Of a stretch of 64,000 nucleotides of DNA, positions 47,244 to 55,444 are shown piece after piece. How positions within the stretch are numbered: the stretch's first letter is position 1; each line of letters begins with the position of its first letter. This DNA comes from Prochlorococcus sp. AG-418-F08 (GTDB lineage: Bacteria; Cyanobacteriota; Cyanobacteriia; PCC-6307; Cyanobiaceae), in contig QCLV01000002.1 in NCBI GenBank assembly GCA_003214295.1, positions 62,001 through 126,000 on the forward strand, given 5' to 3'. The notes under the pieces are model-generated. The model was given only the letters and a program-made list of their open reading frames with translations, was not told where the DNA came from and did no database searches. Both the position numbers and the translations under genes were made by a program.

Positions 47244-48040
47244 ATAAATCAGATTTAACGAATAAACAACTCAGAGAATTAGATTCTTTATTTAAAGAAG
47301 TTAGTAAGCGTCAAATAAAAGATTTTGGAAATATTAGTGCTAGTAATAAATCAGATGGGTCATTAATAACAAGTTGTGACTTGTGGAGTGATAAAACAAT
47401 CGTGGATGGCTTAGCTGCGATAGCTCCTGATGAAGGCGTCCTTAGTGAAGAAGGAGGAAAGTTAATTCCTAGTACAAAAGCATATTGGGTGGTTGATCCA
47501 CTTGATGGGACTACAAATTTTGCCGCAGGTATTCCATACTGGTCTATATCTGTAGCAAGGTTCGTGGATGGCAAACCTCAATCTTCTTTTTTAATAATCC
47601 CTACGTTGAAAAAAAAGTTTGTATCAATTAAAGGTAAAGGTGTTTGGTTAAATAACCAAAAAATAGACCCAAGTCGAAATAATAACCAAAGTGAATGTGT
47701 TTCTTTGTGTAGTAGATCTATAAAAATTTTGCAAAAAAACCCAAACTCAATATTTCCTGGAAAAATTAGACTATTAGGGGTATCTAGTCTAAATTTAACA
47801 AGTGTGGCGATGGGACAAACTTTCGGAGCAATAGAATCAACACCAAAGATATGGGACATTGCAGCTGCCTGGTTGCTCTTAGAAGAACTAAACTGCTCTA
47901 TAGAATGGTTAGAAACAGATCCATTAAATTTAATTTCAGGACAAAACCTGTGCGATATAAATTTTCCGTTAATTGCTTGTAGATCACAAAAAAAAATTGA
48001 AACCTTAAAGCCATGGGGCAATTTATTATTAGAAAAATAG
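47240..48040 (+). CDS. inositol monophosphatase family protein
   Basis: This 266-residue Mg-dependent phosphatase has the metal-site motifs VLSEEGG (about 72-78), WVVDPLDGTTNFAAGIP (about 88-104), and KIWDIAAAWLLLEE near the C-terminus. The family dephosphorylates inositol phosphate, histidinol phosphate (HisN) or nucleotide bisphosphate. The substrate cannot be fixed by eye. It overlaps the tolC-like gene by four bases on the same strand. A YihY gene follows after 75 bases. Confidence 0.9.
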   Translation: MNKSDLTNKQLRELDSLFKEVSKRQIKDFGNISASNKSDGSLITSCDLWSDKTIVDGLAAIAPDEGVLSEEGGKLIPSTKAYWVVDPLDGTTNFAAGIPYWSISVARFVDGKPQSSFLIIPTLKKKFVSIKGKGVWLNNQKIDPSRNNNQSECVSLCSRSIKILQKNPNSIFPGKIRLLGVSSLNLTSVAMGQTFGAIESTPKIWDIAAAWLLLEELNCSIEWLETDPLNLISGQNLCDINFPLIACRSQKKIETLKPWGNLLLEK

Positions 48041-48115
48041 TTACTTCATCAACAAAAAAAATTGCTTGAGAAATTTCTTATTTGATACAATTAAAAAAAT
48101 ACATAACATAAGTAT

Positions 48116-49048
48116 TTGAAGAAAATTAATATACAGCGAAGCTCAAAATGGGTACTGAAAAGTTTATGGGGAGCTTGTGAAAGATGGAGCAAATCTGATT
48201 GCATTGATTTGAGTGCTGCATTTGCGTACTACACACTGCAATCATTTTTTCCGATTCTTCTAATTTCTCTTTCCATAGCATCATGGTTTCTCGGGAAACA
48301 AGAAGGATTGGATCAACAAATCATTACTATTGCCTCTCAGATTTTACCTCCTTCAGTAGTTGAATTGGTAGAAACAACTTTATTTAATTTAATTGATCAA
48401 GGTTTTGGAGCAGGAATACTAGGAGCTATGTTTTTGCTTTTTACAGCAGGAAATGCATATTTATCTCTCCAAAGGGGTTCAGATAGGCTGTGGGAAGACG
48501 AACTTCCTTCCAAAAAAGTAAATTCTGCTTGGAGGGAGCAAGCTTCGAGGTTTCTCCGAAATAGAATTGAAGCTTTTTTAATAGTATTTTTTATAGGATT
48601 TTTGATGGTATTGGATCAGATTAGTGCAAATCTTAGAATGATACCAAGTAATGTTTTAGAAAATCTTTCAAAATCTAATAATCTAATTACTGATTTATTG
48701 CTAAAATTGCCACTTTTGCAAGTTGGTCAGTTTGCAATTCCACTCATTGGATTTTCTTTAATGGCGCTTATATTACAAGCCCTATTACCTAGTAGAAAAG
48801 TGCCTTTAAAACCACTTTTACCTGGATCAATTCTTGTTGGAATTGGCTTAACTACTTTGAATCTAGCAGTCAGTAAAAGTATTCTTTCGCTTGGGGTACG
48901 ATTTCAAGCATATGGTTTTATTGGAGGATTCCTAGTACTTACTTTATGGGTATGGCTTCTAGGAGTAATCTTATATTTTGGACAGTGCTGGAGTGTTGTT
49001 ATTGCTAGTATGACCTTAGTTAATAGAAGAAGAAAAGAGACACAATAA
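48116..49048 (+). CDS. YihY/BrkB family membrane protein
   Basis: This 310-residue polytopic protein has the YihY/UPF0761 pattern: SAAFAYYTLQSFFPILLISL near the start, GAGILGAMFLLFTAGNAYLSLQ-like helices and the C-terminal VRFQAYGFIGGFLVLTLWVWL. About six membrane segments are visible. The function is unknown; the older label ribonuclease BN is considered wrong. The start is TTG at 48116, as no ATG precedes the conserved N-terminal region. A zinc-ribbon membrane protein gene follows after eight bases. Confidence 0.88.
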   Translation: MKKINIQRSSKWVLKSLWGACERWSKSDCIDLSAAFAYYTLQSFFPILLISLSIASWFLGKQEGLDQQIITIASQILPPSVVELVETTLFNLIDQGFGAGILGAMFLLFTAGNAYLSLQRGSDRLWEDELPSKKVNSAWREQASRFLRNRIEAFLIVFFIGFLMVLDQISANLRMIPSNVLENLSKSNNLITDLLLKLPLLQVGQFAIPLIGFSLMALILQALLPSRKVPLKPLLPGSILVGIGLTTLNLAVSKSILSLGVRFQAYGFIGGFLVLTLWVWLLGVILYFGQCWSVVIASMTLVNRRRKETQ

Positions 49049-49056
49049 TAATTAAT

Positions 49057-49395
49057 ATGAATTATTTTCTTAAAGCTAATAAGAATTTGTTTACTTATTC
49101 ACTAATCCTATTAGTTATTGTTCCTTTATTTGGAATTAACTTTTTTATAAGCTTTCTTGGTAATATTCTACTATTAATATTTCTAATTCCTCTTCTCTTA
49201 TTAATAATAGGGGTTTTGGTTTTCAACTCTTTTAAGTCTAAAATTAATACTTGCAGTAATTGTGGTACTGTCTCCTTTTCTTCAAATGAAACCTGCATTA
49301 ATTGTGGTTCAGATTTAGATATTCTTAGCAAAGATCAAATAAATAAAAAACCGAGTGAAAGTACAATTGAAATAAAGGCAGAAGAAATAAAATAA
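49057..49395 (+). CDS. small membrane protein with C-terminal zinc ribbon
   Basis: This 112-residue protein has two hydrophobic helices (about 12-32 and 35-58) and then a zinc-ribbon-like pair of Cys-x-x-Cys: CSNCG at about 67 and CINCG at about 81. A charged tail follows (KKPSESTIEIKAEEIK). I do not recognise a family. The two helices followed by a cytoplasmic zinc ribbon suggest a membrane adapter. It is probably co-transcribed with the YihY gene. The convergent HLIP stop lies three bases away. Confidence 0.72.
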   Translation: MNYFLKANKNLFTYSLILLVIVPLFGINFFISFLGNILLLIFLIPLLLLIIGVLVFNSFKSKINTCSNCGTVSFSSNETCINCGSDLDILSKDQINKKPSESTIEIKAEEIK

Positions 49396-49398
49396 AAC

Positions 49399-49545
49399 TT
49401 AACCTATCCCAATCTGGCGAAGTATACTTTGTCCAGTAATTAATTCAGTACCGAGACCAATCAAAATACCCATCATTGCCATACGACCGTTCCAAGTTTC
49501 TGCAAAATTTACAAAGCCAAATCTTGGTTGATTTTCAACATTCAT
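49399..49545 (-). CDS. hli: high-light-inducible protein (HLIP)
   Basis: This 48-residue protein has one chlorophyll-binding-type helix with the HLIP core ENxNGRMAM pattern: FAETWNGRMAMMGILIGLG (residues 14-32). The N-terminus has RFGFVNF and the C-terminus a short TGQSILRQIGIG. HLIPs bind chlorophyll and carotenoid and protect photosystems under excess light. The frame is ATG 49545 to TAA 49399. It is a single gene with about 65 bases of upstream sequence before the next gene. A regulator box of RpaB type (HLR1) was looked for but not clear. Confidence 0.92.
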   Translation of the reverse strand: MNVENQPRFGFVNFAETWNGRMAMMGILIGLGTELITGQSILRQIGIG

Positions 49546-49612
49546 GATTAACAAATTCTCTATAACTTTATCTTAACGTTCTAAGGAAGATTTTATGAAG
49601 ATAATAAATTAA

Positions 49613-49996
49613 TTATTTAACATGTCTAACACCATCAACAGGGCGATAATCATCACCTGTTAATTCCTCATAAACAATTGCTGGCAATCCTGTATCAAAC
49701 ATTGTTTGCAAAGCCTCCTTTAGCATAGGATTCCATCCTCCAGTACTCACTTTTCCATGTCTAACAGTCCAATCCCAAGTACCTTGTAGATCTCTGGGTA
49801 ATCTACCTTCTCTATCTCTTCGTGCTACTAAGTCTAAGGATTCTACCAAACCAACAATAACTGGAGTTTTACCATAAGAAGGGGTAAGACTTAGTTCAAG
49901 CCTCATAGGATCTTCTTTGACTATTTTCAATCGAAACCTTGGTGGTAATTTTAGCGATCTTATGACCGCAGATACAATTTTCGTTCTTAATTCCAA
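49613..49996 (-). CDS. conserved hypothetical protein, basic
   Basis: I do not recognise this 127-residue protein. It is basic with a strand-like character: RLKIVKEDPMRLELSLTPSYG, then VESLDLVARRDREGRLPRDL and TWDWTVRHGKVSTGGWNPML. The C-terminus has GLPAIVYEELTGDDYRPVDG. It has no membrane segment. Its Arg content is higher than that of most neighbours. The DUF2973 protein gene lies upstream on the same strand, 27 bases away. Confidence 0.72.
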   Translation of the reverse strand: MELRTKIVSAVIRSLKLPPRFRLKIVKEDPMRLELSLTPSYGKTPVIVGLVESLDLVARRDREGRLPRDLQGTWDWTVRHGKVSTGGWNPMLKEALQTMFDTGLPAIVYEELTGDDYRPVDGVRHVK

Positions 49997-50023
49997 TTGT
50001 TTTTCCTTAAATTTTAAATTAAA

Positions 50024-50287
50024 TTAATCAGTTGCAGAACCCTTACCTTCTAGGCTCGAGTCATTATCATTCGAAAATCTTACCGTTAATAGTTCTTCTT
50101 CTGTAATGTTGCCTGATTTATCTAATAGTTCAGGATGTATTGTATACTTTTTTTGTTGAAAATTAGTACTATTGAAACCTTTTTTTTCTGTCCCAGATAT
50201 ACTCCAACCATTAGACATTACTTTAAAAGCTTTCCATACAAGATACGTTAAGGCTGCAGAATATATGATTGGAAATAAAATAGTCAT
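50024..50287 (-). CDS. DUF2973-like small membrane protein
   Basis: This 87-residue protein begins with one hydrophobic helix (ILFPIIYSAALTYLVWKAF) and a soluble tail. The tail contains YTIHPELLDKSGNITEEELLTVRF, the conserved segment of the cyanobacterial DUF2973 family. The function is unknown. It is the first gene of a two-gene minus-strand unit, divergent from the HtrA gene across 142 bases that hold no other gene. Confidence 0.75.
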   Translation of the reverse strand: MTILFPIIYSAALTYLVWKAFKVMSNGWSISGTEKKGFNSTNFQQKKYTIHPELLDKSGNITEEELLTVRFSNDNDSSLEGKGSATD

Positions 50288-50429
50288 AATACTTATAAAT
50301 TAATTGGATATATCTTTAATATCATAGCCCGAAAAAAAGAAAATTAGCTATTCAGATTAATAAATTATTCTCCCAACAAAATTAATTTTTTTATTAGTTA
50401 TATTAAAGTTAAAGGTAATAATAATTTTT

Positions 50430-51578
50430 GTGGATTCAAAAATCATAAGAAAATCAAAATTGAAAAGCCATAATCAAAAGCAATTATTAATCTATTTAGC
50501 AATTGGAGTTGGTATTTTAAATTCACCAAATATTTTATCCCAACCATCAATTAAACCAACAATTGCAGAAGCTAATTTATATTCAAAAAAATCTTTCATA
50601 ACTGAAGCGGTAGAAAAAACTGGTCCTTCTGTAGTGACAATTGAGACTCAAAGATATATTAAGAAAAGAAAATTTCCGAAAAATTCTCAACTATTTCTAG
50701 ACCCATATTTTGAGAGATTTTTCGGATTAGATTTGCCTTACGAAAATCAACCAAGGTTAGAGCAAAGCCAAGGAAGTGGATTTATATTTGATGATGGACT
50801 TGTGATCACCAATGCTCATGTTGTAAATGGATCGGATAAGGTAATTGTTGGTTTAACCAATGGAAAAAAATTAAAAGCAAAACTTATAGGAGAGGATTTT
50901 TTTACTGATTTAGCTGTGCTACAAATTGCAGGAAAGGGACCTTGGCCAAAAGCAGAATTAGGAGATTCAACAAAAATTAAAGTTGGCGATTGGGCAATCG
51001 CAGTTGGGAATCCATTCGGACTGGAAAACACAGTTACCCTTGGCATTATCAGTAATTTAAAAAGAAACGTTACTCAATTAGGAATATACGATAAAAAACT
51101 TGAACTTATTCAAACAGACGCCGCTATAAATCCTGGAAATTCGGGGGGTCCACTATTAAACAGCAAAGGAGAGGTTATTGGTATAAATACCCTGATCAGA
51201 TCAGGTCCAGGAGCAGGTTTAAGTTTTGCAATCCCAATCAATAAAGTCAAAGAAGTTGCCTATCAATTAATAAGAAATGGAAAGGTTATACACCCTATGA
51301 TTGGGATAAGCCTAATAGATGAGGTTAATCTTAAAACAAATAATAATTCTGTAAAAGTTGGTTATGTAATGCCTAATAGTCCAGCTCGAAAGAGTGGAAT
51401 AATGGTGAACGACATCATCTTAAAAGTGGGTAATAAAGAGATTAAAAAAGCTTCAGACGTAATAACCCAAGTAAGTGAAAATGGTATTAATAAAAAAATA
51501 AATGTACTATTAAAGCGAAAAAACAAATTGATAAAATTAAAAGTAAAACCAACTGATATTACTAATTTAAAAAAATAA
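50430..51578 (+). CDS. HtrA/Deg family serine protease
   Basis: Deg proteases degrade or refold damaged exported proteins. The 382-residue protein has an N-terminal anchor or signal (about 18-38), the trypsin-like triad H130 (VITNAHVV), D160 (FFTDLAVLQ) and S238 (NPGNSGGPLL), and one C-terminal PDZ domain (MPNSPARKSGIMVNDIILKVG). One PDZ and the length fit HhoA/HhoB/HtrA of cyanobacteria. The start is GTG at 50430. It is a single plus-strand gene; which of the three paralogues it is cannot be fixed. Confidence 0.93.
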   Translation: MDSKIIRKSKLKSHNQKQLLIYLAIGVGILNSPNILSQPSIKPTIAEANLYSKKSFITEAVEKTGPSVVTIETQRYIKKRKFPKNSQLFLDPYFERFFGLDLPYENQPRLEQSQGSGFIFDDGLVITNAHVVNGSDKVIVGLTNGKKLKAKLIGEDFFTDLAVLQIAGKGPWPKAELGDSTKIKVGDWAIAVGNPFGLENTVTLGIISNLKRNVTQLGIYDKKLELIQTDAAINPGNSGGPLLNSKGEVIGINTLIRSGPGAGLSFAIPINKVKEVAYQLIRNGKVIHPMIGISLIDEVNLKTNNNSVKVGYVMPNSPARKSGIMVNDIILKVGNKEIKKASDVITQVSENGINKKINVLLKRKNKLIKLKVKPTDITNLKK

Positions 51579-51587
51579 CAAAAAGAT

Positions 51588-51731
51588 TTAACTATCATTC
51601 TGTTTAAGTATTTCAACAAATCTAGAAATACATCTACCATCCCTTAGGTCACAGGAAGTAATGCATTCAAAATAAATTTCAATAGGATCAGAAATTTGAA
51701 AATGTTTTTCTTGGAAATCGTAATTTTTCAT
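51588..51731 (-). CDS. small Cys-containing conserved protein
   Basis: This 47-residue frame runs from ATG 51731 to TAA 51588. It contains FECITSCDLRDGRCISRFVEIL, with three Cys in the pattern C-x3-C-x6-C. The regular Cys and the Asp-Leu-Arg-Asp-Gly-Arg core look like a real conserved small protein, possibly metal- or cluster-binding. I know of similar short proteins in cyanobacteria but cannot name a family. It is convergent with htrA, with a nine-base gap. Confidence 0.6.
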   Translation of the reverse strand: MKNYDFQEKHFQISDPIEIYFECITSCDLRDGRCISRFVEILKQNDS

Positions 51732-51842
51732 TTAAATTATTAAAACCTATTTTTGTATTTTTGTGATTAATCAAGGAAGGTAAAATATGTAAAGATAAAT
51801 TAGTGATCTTACTTAGCTAATTATAAATTTGATTTAAAGTAA

Positions 51843-53468
51843 TCAAATTTTTTGGCTTTGAGTTTTTTCTAAAAAATATTCGTAATTTCCATCATATGAA
51901 AATAACTTTGAATCTTTAATTTCAACAATTCTATTTGCAACCTTTGAAATAAAATACCGATCATGAGAAATGATTAATAATGAACCTTTATAATTTTTAA
52001 TTGCTAATTCTAAGTTTTCCTTAGATTGTAGATCCAAGTGATTTGTAGGTTCATCCAATAGCAGAAAATTACTAGGATTAATAATCATGAGCGCCAATGC
52101 TAATCTTGCCTTTTCTCCCCCACTCAGTTGTTTGATATATTTAAAAACAGTTTCATTTTGAAAGCCAAAACCTCCTAAAAATGTTCTAACTTTTTTTTGG
52201 GACCATTCTGGAGACTTATTACATATTAGATCAATAACCCTTTCATCAAGGGAAAGTGCTTCAGCCTGATTCTGTTCATAATAGCTAGTAATTATATTAT
52301 GTTTACCAAGATTAATTTCTCCAATTTCAGGAGATATTTTTTTCATAATAATTTTAAGCAATGTAGATTTACCGCAGCCATTAGGTCCCAATATTGCAAT
52401 TTTCTCCCCCGAAGAAATCTTTAAATTGATATCTAAAAAAAGAATTTTATCCTCGAAACTATGAGACAAATTTTTGATATTTAGAACTAGTTTTCCTGAG
52501 CGAGGGCACTCTGGAAAATTAAAAACAGGACTTTTCGATTTTGATATGGGAGCGTCAATTTTAGAAATCTTTTTTAATTGTTTTTCTCTACTCTTTGCTT
52601 GAGAACTTCTTGTTGCACTAGCTCTAAATCTATCTATATACCTCTTCTGTAACTCAATTTCTTTTTGTTGTAATTGATATGCCTTATTTTGTGATTCTTC
52701 ATTCAAAGATTTCTGTTCGATAAAAAAAGAATAGTTCCCATTATATGTTTCAGATGTTCCTCTATCTACAAAAATTATTTTTTTACATAATTTATCTAAG
52801 AAATATCTATCATGGCTTATTATAATAACAGCAATCTTGAGCGAAGAAAGATATTCTTCGAGCCAAAAAATAGTATCTAGATCTAAATGATTGGTTGGTT
52901 CATCCAATAATAATAAGTCAGGTTTTTGTAAGATTATTTTTCCAAGTGCAACTTTCATTTGCCAACCACCTGAAAAATTACCAACTAATTTATCAGCATC
53001 TTCTATAGAAAAGCCTAATTTTGGTAATATTTTTTCTACATCAGATTGCATTTTATAACCACCTAAAGCTTCAAATTTTGCTTGGTATTTTGCGAGTTGA
53101 TTTACAAATATTTCAAGTTCATCGGAACTTTTTTTTATATCCAATGATTTCATTTTATTCTCAATTTCTAAAAGTTTAATGGCAACAATTTGTATATCTT
53201 TAAAAGAACTTTCTAATTCCTGTCTCACTGAAAAATTCAAATTACAATCAAACTCTTGTTTTAAATGGGCAATTTTAGGATTTCCCTCTTTGATGATCGT
53301 TCCACTTGTTTGCTCTTCCTCTCCAATTAAAATCTTAAATTGGGTTGATTTACCTGCACCATTAGAACCAACTAAGCCAACTTTTTCTCCTTTCTTAATC
53401 TCCCAACTAATATTCTTTAAAACAACATCTGTAGAATAAATTTTGCTTACACCTTCAAATCTAATCAC
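51843..53468 (-). CDS. ABC-F family ATPase (EttA/Uup-like)
   Basis: ABC-F proteins have two ABC cassettes and no membrane domain and act on ribosomes. The 541-residue protein has Walker A motifs GSNGAGKST (about 36) and GPNGCGKST (about 345), signatures NFSGGWQMKVAL and QLSGGEKARLAL, and Walker B DLLLLDEPTNHLD twice. A linker rich in Lys and Arg lies between them (RSSQAKSREKQLKKISK). No antibiotic-specific arm is evident. It is a single gene, divergent from the small membrane protein gene. Confidence 0.93.
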   Translation of the reverse strand: MIRFEGVSKIYSTDVVLKNISWEIKKGEKVGLVGSNGAGKSTQFKILIGEEEQTSGTIIKEGNPKIAHLKQEFDCNLNFSVRQELESSFKDIQIVAIKLLEIENKMKSLDIKKSSDELEIFVNQLAKYQAKFEALGGYKMQSDVEKILPKLGFSIEDADKLVGNFSGGWQMKVALGKIILQKPDLLLLDEPTNHLDLDTIFWLEEYLSSLKIAVIIISHDRYFLDKLCKKIIFVDRGTSETYNGNYSFFIEQKSLNEESQNKAYQLQQKEIELQKRYIDRFRASATRSSQAKSREKQLKKISKIDAPISKSKSPVFNFPECPRSGKLVLNIKNLSHSFEDKILFLDINLKISSGEKIAILGPNGCGKSTLLKIIMKKISPEIGEINLGKHNIITSYYEQNQAEALSLDERVIDLICNKSPEWSQKKVRTFLGGFGFQNETVFKYIKQLSGGEKARLALALMIINPSNFLLLDEPTNHLDLQSKENLELAIKNYKGSLLIISHDRYFISKVANRIVEIKDSKLFSYDGNYEYFLEKTQSQKI

Positions 53469-53538
53469 TGTTTTAAAATGGAATTTACAAAATCTGTGGC
53501 TTATTTACTAAAAATATTTTGTGGAATAAAATTAAATC

Positions 53539-53715
53539 ATGAAAAGAATAGAACAAATTGTAGTGATTTTCATAGCTGCAGCTCTTGCGATTCCAAGTTA
53601 TTGGTTTTTTTGGACTTTAGCTGGTGGAGGTGGCTACAACAAAAGAATAAAACCTATTCCTAATCCAAATAATAATTATTCGAAACCTTTTCCTAAAGGC
53701 CCCCTCGAGCCTTGA
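53539..53715 (+). CDS. small single-pass membrane protein, hypothetical
   Basis: This 58-residue frame runs from ATG 53539 to TGA 53713-53715. It has one transmembrane helix (IVVIFIAAALAIPSYWFFW) followed by GGGGYN and a Pro/Asn-rich tail (KPIPNPNNNYSKPFPKG). The charge pattern and clean helix suggest a real gene. I do not recognise a family. Its last 23 bases overlap the end of the convergent Nif11-like gene. Confidence 0.6.
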   Translation: MKRIEQIVVIFIAAALAIPSYWFFWTLAGGGGYNKRIKPIPNPNNNYSKPFPKGPLEP

Positions 53716-53923
53716 TTAACCACATTTTAGTTGCCTCGTCATCAATAGTACTCAAATATTCAATAACCTCTTCTTTAGTCACAGAAATATTTAACTCGTT
53801 GCCAATGTCGCATATTTTATCTAAGGCTTTTTTGGGATTAGTTAAGGCTGTCATAAACAAACTTTTTTTCTTTTTGGAATCGTTGGCTATTAACTTATAG
53901 AGCTTTTCAGCATTGCTGGACAT
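53693..53923 (-). CDS. Nif11-like leader-type small protein
   Basis: This 76-residue helical protein has the Nif11-like pattern: AEKLYKLIANDSKKKKSLF, ALTNPKKALDKICDIGNEL, and VTKEEVIEYLSTID. It ends KARGGL with a double Gly. In RiPP precursors the Nif11 leader ends at a double Gly before a core peptide; here almost nothing follows the GG, and no modification enzyme or peptidase gene is close. It may have another role. It is the downstream member of a minus-strand pair with the next hypothetical gene, 34 bases apart. Confidence 0.68.
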   Translation of the reverse strand: MSSNAEKLYKLIANDSKKKKSLFMTALTNPKKALDKICDIGNELNISVTKEEVIEYLSTIDDEATKMWLIKARGGL

Positions 53924-53957
53924 GTTTTTAAAATCTATTTATTAATAGATTATTACT

Positions 53958-54296
53958 TCAAGCTACATTTTGTTCATTATATTTATTAATAGATAAATCA
54001 TTATCGACATCTTTTATTTCTTTTGCAGAGGCATCTGCCATACTTCTTGCATCTAAACATAGAACTTTTCTTAGTTTTGCAAAGTTAGCTGCGTGAGATT
54101 TTCTACCATCTTTTTGAGCATAGTACTCAGACTGTTGAAGAATATGGTGAAGATGAGTTAACAAATATGGACTAATTACAGCTGATACCAAAACATCACT
54201 ATTTTCGTTGTCGTGAGCATCAGAATGAACTAATCTTTTTTTCTTTTTATCAATTATCGACCTTTTAGGAGAATCAAGTTTTCTTGAGTTTTTCAT
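53958..54296 (-). CDS. conserved hypothetical protein
   Basis: I do not recognise this 112-residue protein. It has a basic N-terminus (SPKRSIIDKKKKRLVHSD), then a helical segment VLVSAVISPYLLTHLHHILQQSEYYAQ and SHAANFAKLRKVLCLDARSMADAS. It has no signal peptide. The His-rich THLHHILQQ may be structural. It lies upstream of the Nif11-like gene on the same strand and divergent from the ribbon-helix-helix gene across 117 bases. Confidence 0.68.
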   Translation of the reverse strand: MKNSRKLDSPKRSIIDKKKKRLVHSDAHDNENSDVLVSAVISPYLLTHLHHILQQSEYYAQKDGRKSHAANFAKLRKVLCLDARSMADASAKEIKDVDNDLSINKYNEQNVA

Positions 54297-54413
54297 GGGG
54301 CAATAAAAAAATTAATTGATACGGACATAAATTTCCTTACTAATAATATACACAAAGATAGTATCCTTGACTAACTGTGTATACTTATAAGTAACAGTTA
54401 TCAACTTTGACTC

Positions 54414-54716
54414 ATGGCTACCCGTCAAAACTCAACTAATGGGAAGCCCAAATCCCCCAGAATTCAAGTAGTTCTCCCAGAATTAATATGTGAGCAACTA
54501 ACTACCTTAGCCAATAATGAATCAAGGACAGTTAGTAATATGGCAAAAGTGTTAATACAAGAAGGTATTAAAAATTACTTCGAGAAAGAGAGTAAATCAC
54601 TTTTCTCAGAAAATAATTTAAATACCAATACTATTAGGGACGAACTTGAGAAACAAAGTGTTAGAAGATTAAAAAAAGCTCCTCAAAGAATTAGATACTA
54701 TAAAAAATCTGATTAG
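54414..54716 (+). CDS. ribbon-helix-helix (CopG-like) DNA-binding protein
   Basis: This 100-residue protein has a ribbon-helix-helix segment at about residues 16-56: RIQVVLPELICEQLTTLANNE gives the strand and first helix, and SRTVSNMAKVLIQEGIKNYF gives the second. Such proteins are small dimeric repressors or antitoxins. No toxin gene lies beside it. The C-terminal part is basic (RRLKKAPQRIRYYKKSD). It is a single plus-strand gene, and its stop is six bases from the convergent Trk NAD-binding gene. Confidence 0.7.
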   Translation: MATRQNSTNGKPKSPRIQVVLPELICEQLTTLANNESRTVSNMAKVLIQEGIKNYFEKESKSLFSENNLNTNTIRDELEKQSVRRLKKAPQRIRYYKKSD

Positions 54717-54722
54717 AAATAG

Positions 54723-55427
54723 CTAATTCTGAGGCAATTTCTGTAAATCTGCAGTTTTTCCCATTACTACCAAAATATTTCCTCTTTCTAAGATATATTT
54801 TGCTGGAGGATTAACTGTTAACTCTTCAGCAGGTCCTGCTGCAAGGACATTTACTAAATAATTTTTTCTCAAATTTAAATCTCTCAAAGATCTTCCAATA
54901 AATTCTTCTGGAACAGTTATTTCATCTATACCAGTTTGGTTATCGAGTTCCAATCTTTCAATTAGATTTGGTCTAACTAGTTCCAAACCTAATCTTTCTC
55001 CTTGCATTCTAGAAGGGAATACAACTTTGTCTGCACCTACCCTTTTTAACATTTTTTCGTGTAAATCACTCGTAGCTCTTGCTATTACTCTTTTCACTTT
55101 GCTACCTTCACTATCTTTAGCAATAAGTGTCGTAGTTATACTTGCTTCAATAGGTTCACTTATACCTACTACAACAGTATTCATTTCAAGTATTCCAGAT
55201 TCCTTCATAGACTCTTCATCAGTACAATCTACAACTCTAGCTTCTATAGAAGGTTCCAATTGTCTTAAATCGTCAATAGCTTTTTCCGAATAATCTGCAG
55301 CTAAAACATCTGCACCATTACTTATAAGTTCTCTACAAACAGCGGTTCCAAATCTTCCAACGCCAACAACTGCAAAAGTGAGCGCTTCTTTTTCTCTCTT
55401 TTGAGACCACTGCCACCAATCAGCCAT
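54723..55427 (-). CDS. Trk/Ktr K+ uptake regulatory subunit (KtrA-like)
   Basis: This 234-residue protein has an N-terminal RCK/TrkA-N domain with the NAD-binding motif VVGVGRFGTAVCREL (about 22-36), then a TrkA-C domain (ITVPEEFIGRSLRDLNLRKN). KtrA-type subunits gate the KtrB ion channel in response to nucleotides. The gene lies 17 bases after the KtrB-like gene in the same minus-strand cluster. It is distinct from the two TrkA-C domains inside the SLC13 protein of the same cluster. Confidence 0.92.
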   Translation of the reverse strand: MADWWQWSQKREKEALTFAVVGVGRFGTAVCRELISNGADVLAADYSEKAIDDLRQLEPSIEARVVDCTDEESMKESGILEMNTVVVGISEPIEASITTTLIAKDSEGSKVKRVIARATSDLHEKMLKRVGADKVVFPSRMQGERLGLELVRPNLIERLELDNQTGIDEITVPEEFIGRSLRDLNLRKNYLVNVLAAGPAEELTVNPPAKYILERGNILVVMGKTADLQKLPQN

Positions 55428-55444
55428 AATAAAACTCAGTCATC

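Noticed and set aside
49546-49612. Possible RpaB (HLR1-like) box upstream of the HLIP gene
   Set aside because: Two GTTA blocks occur, but their spacing is 11 bases and the repeats deviate from the G/T-TTACA-W-W pattern, so the match is not convincing.
52600-52720. Antibiotic-resistance type ABC-F protein
   Set aside because: The linker lacks the long resistance-type extension, and the context is housekeeping, so a general translation-factor role is more likely.
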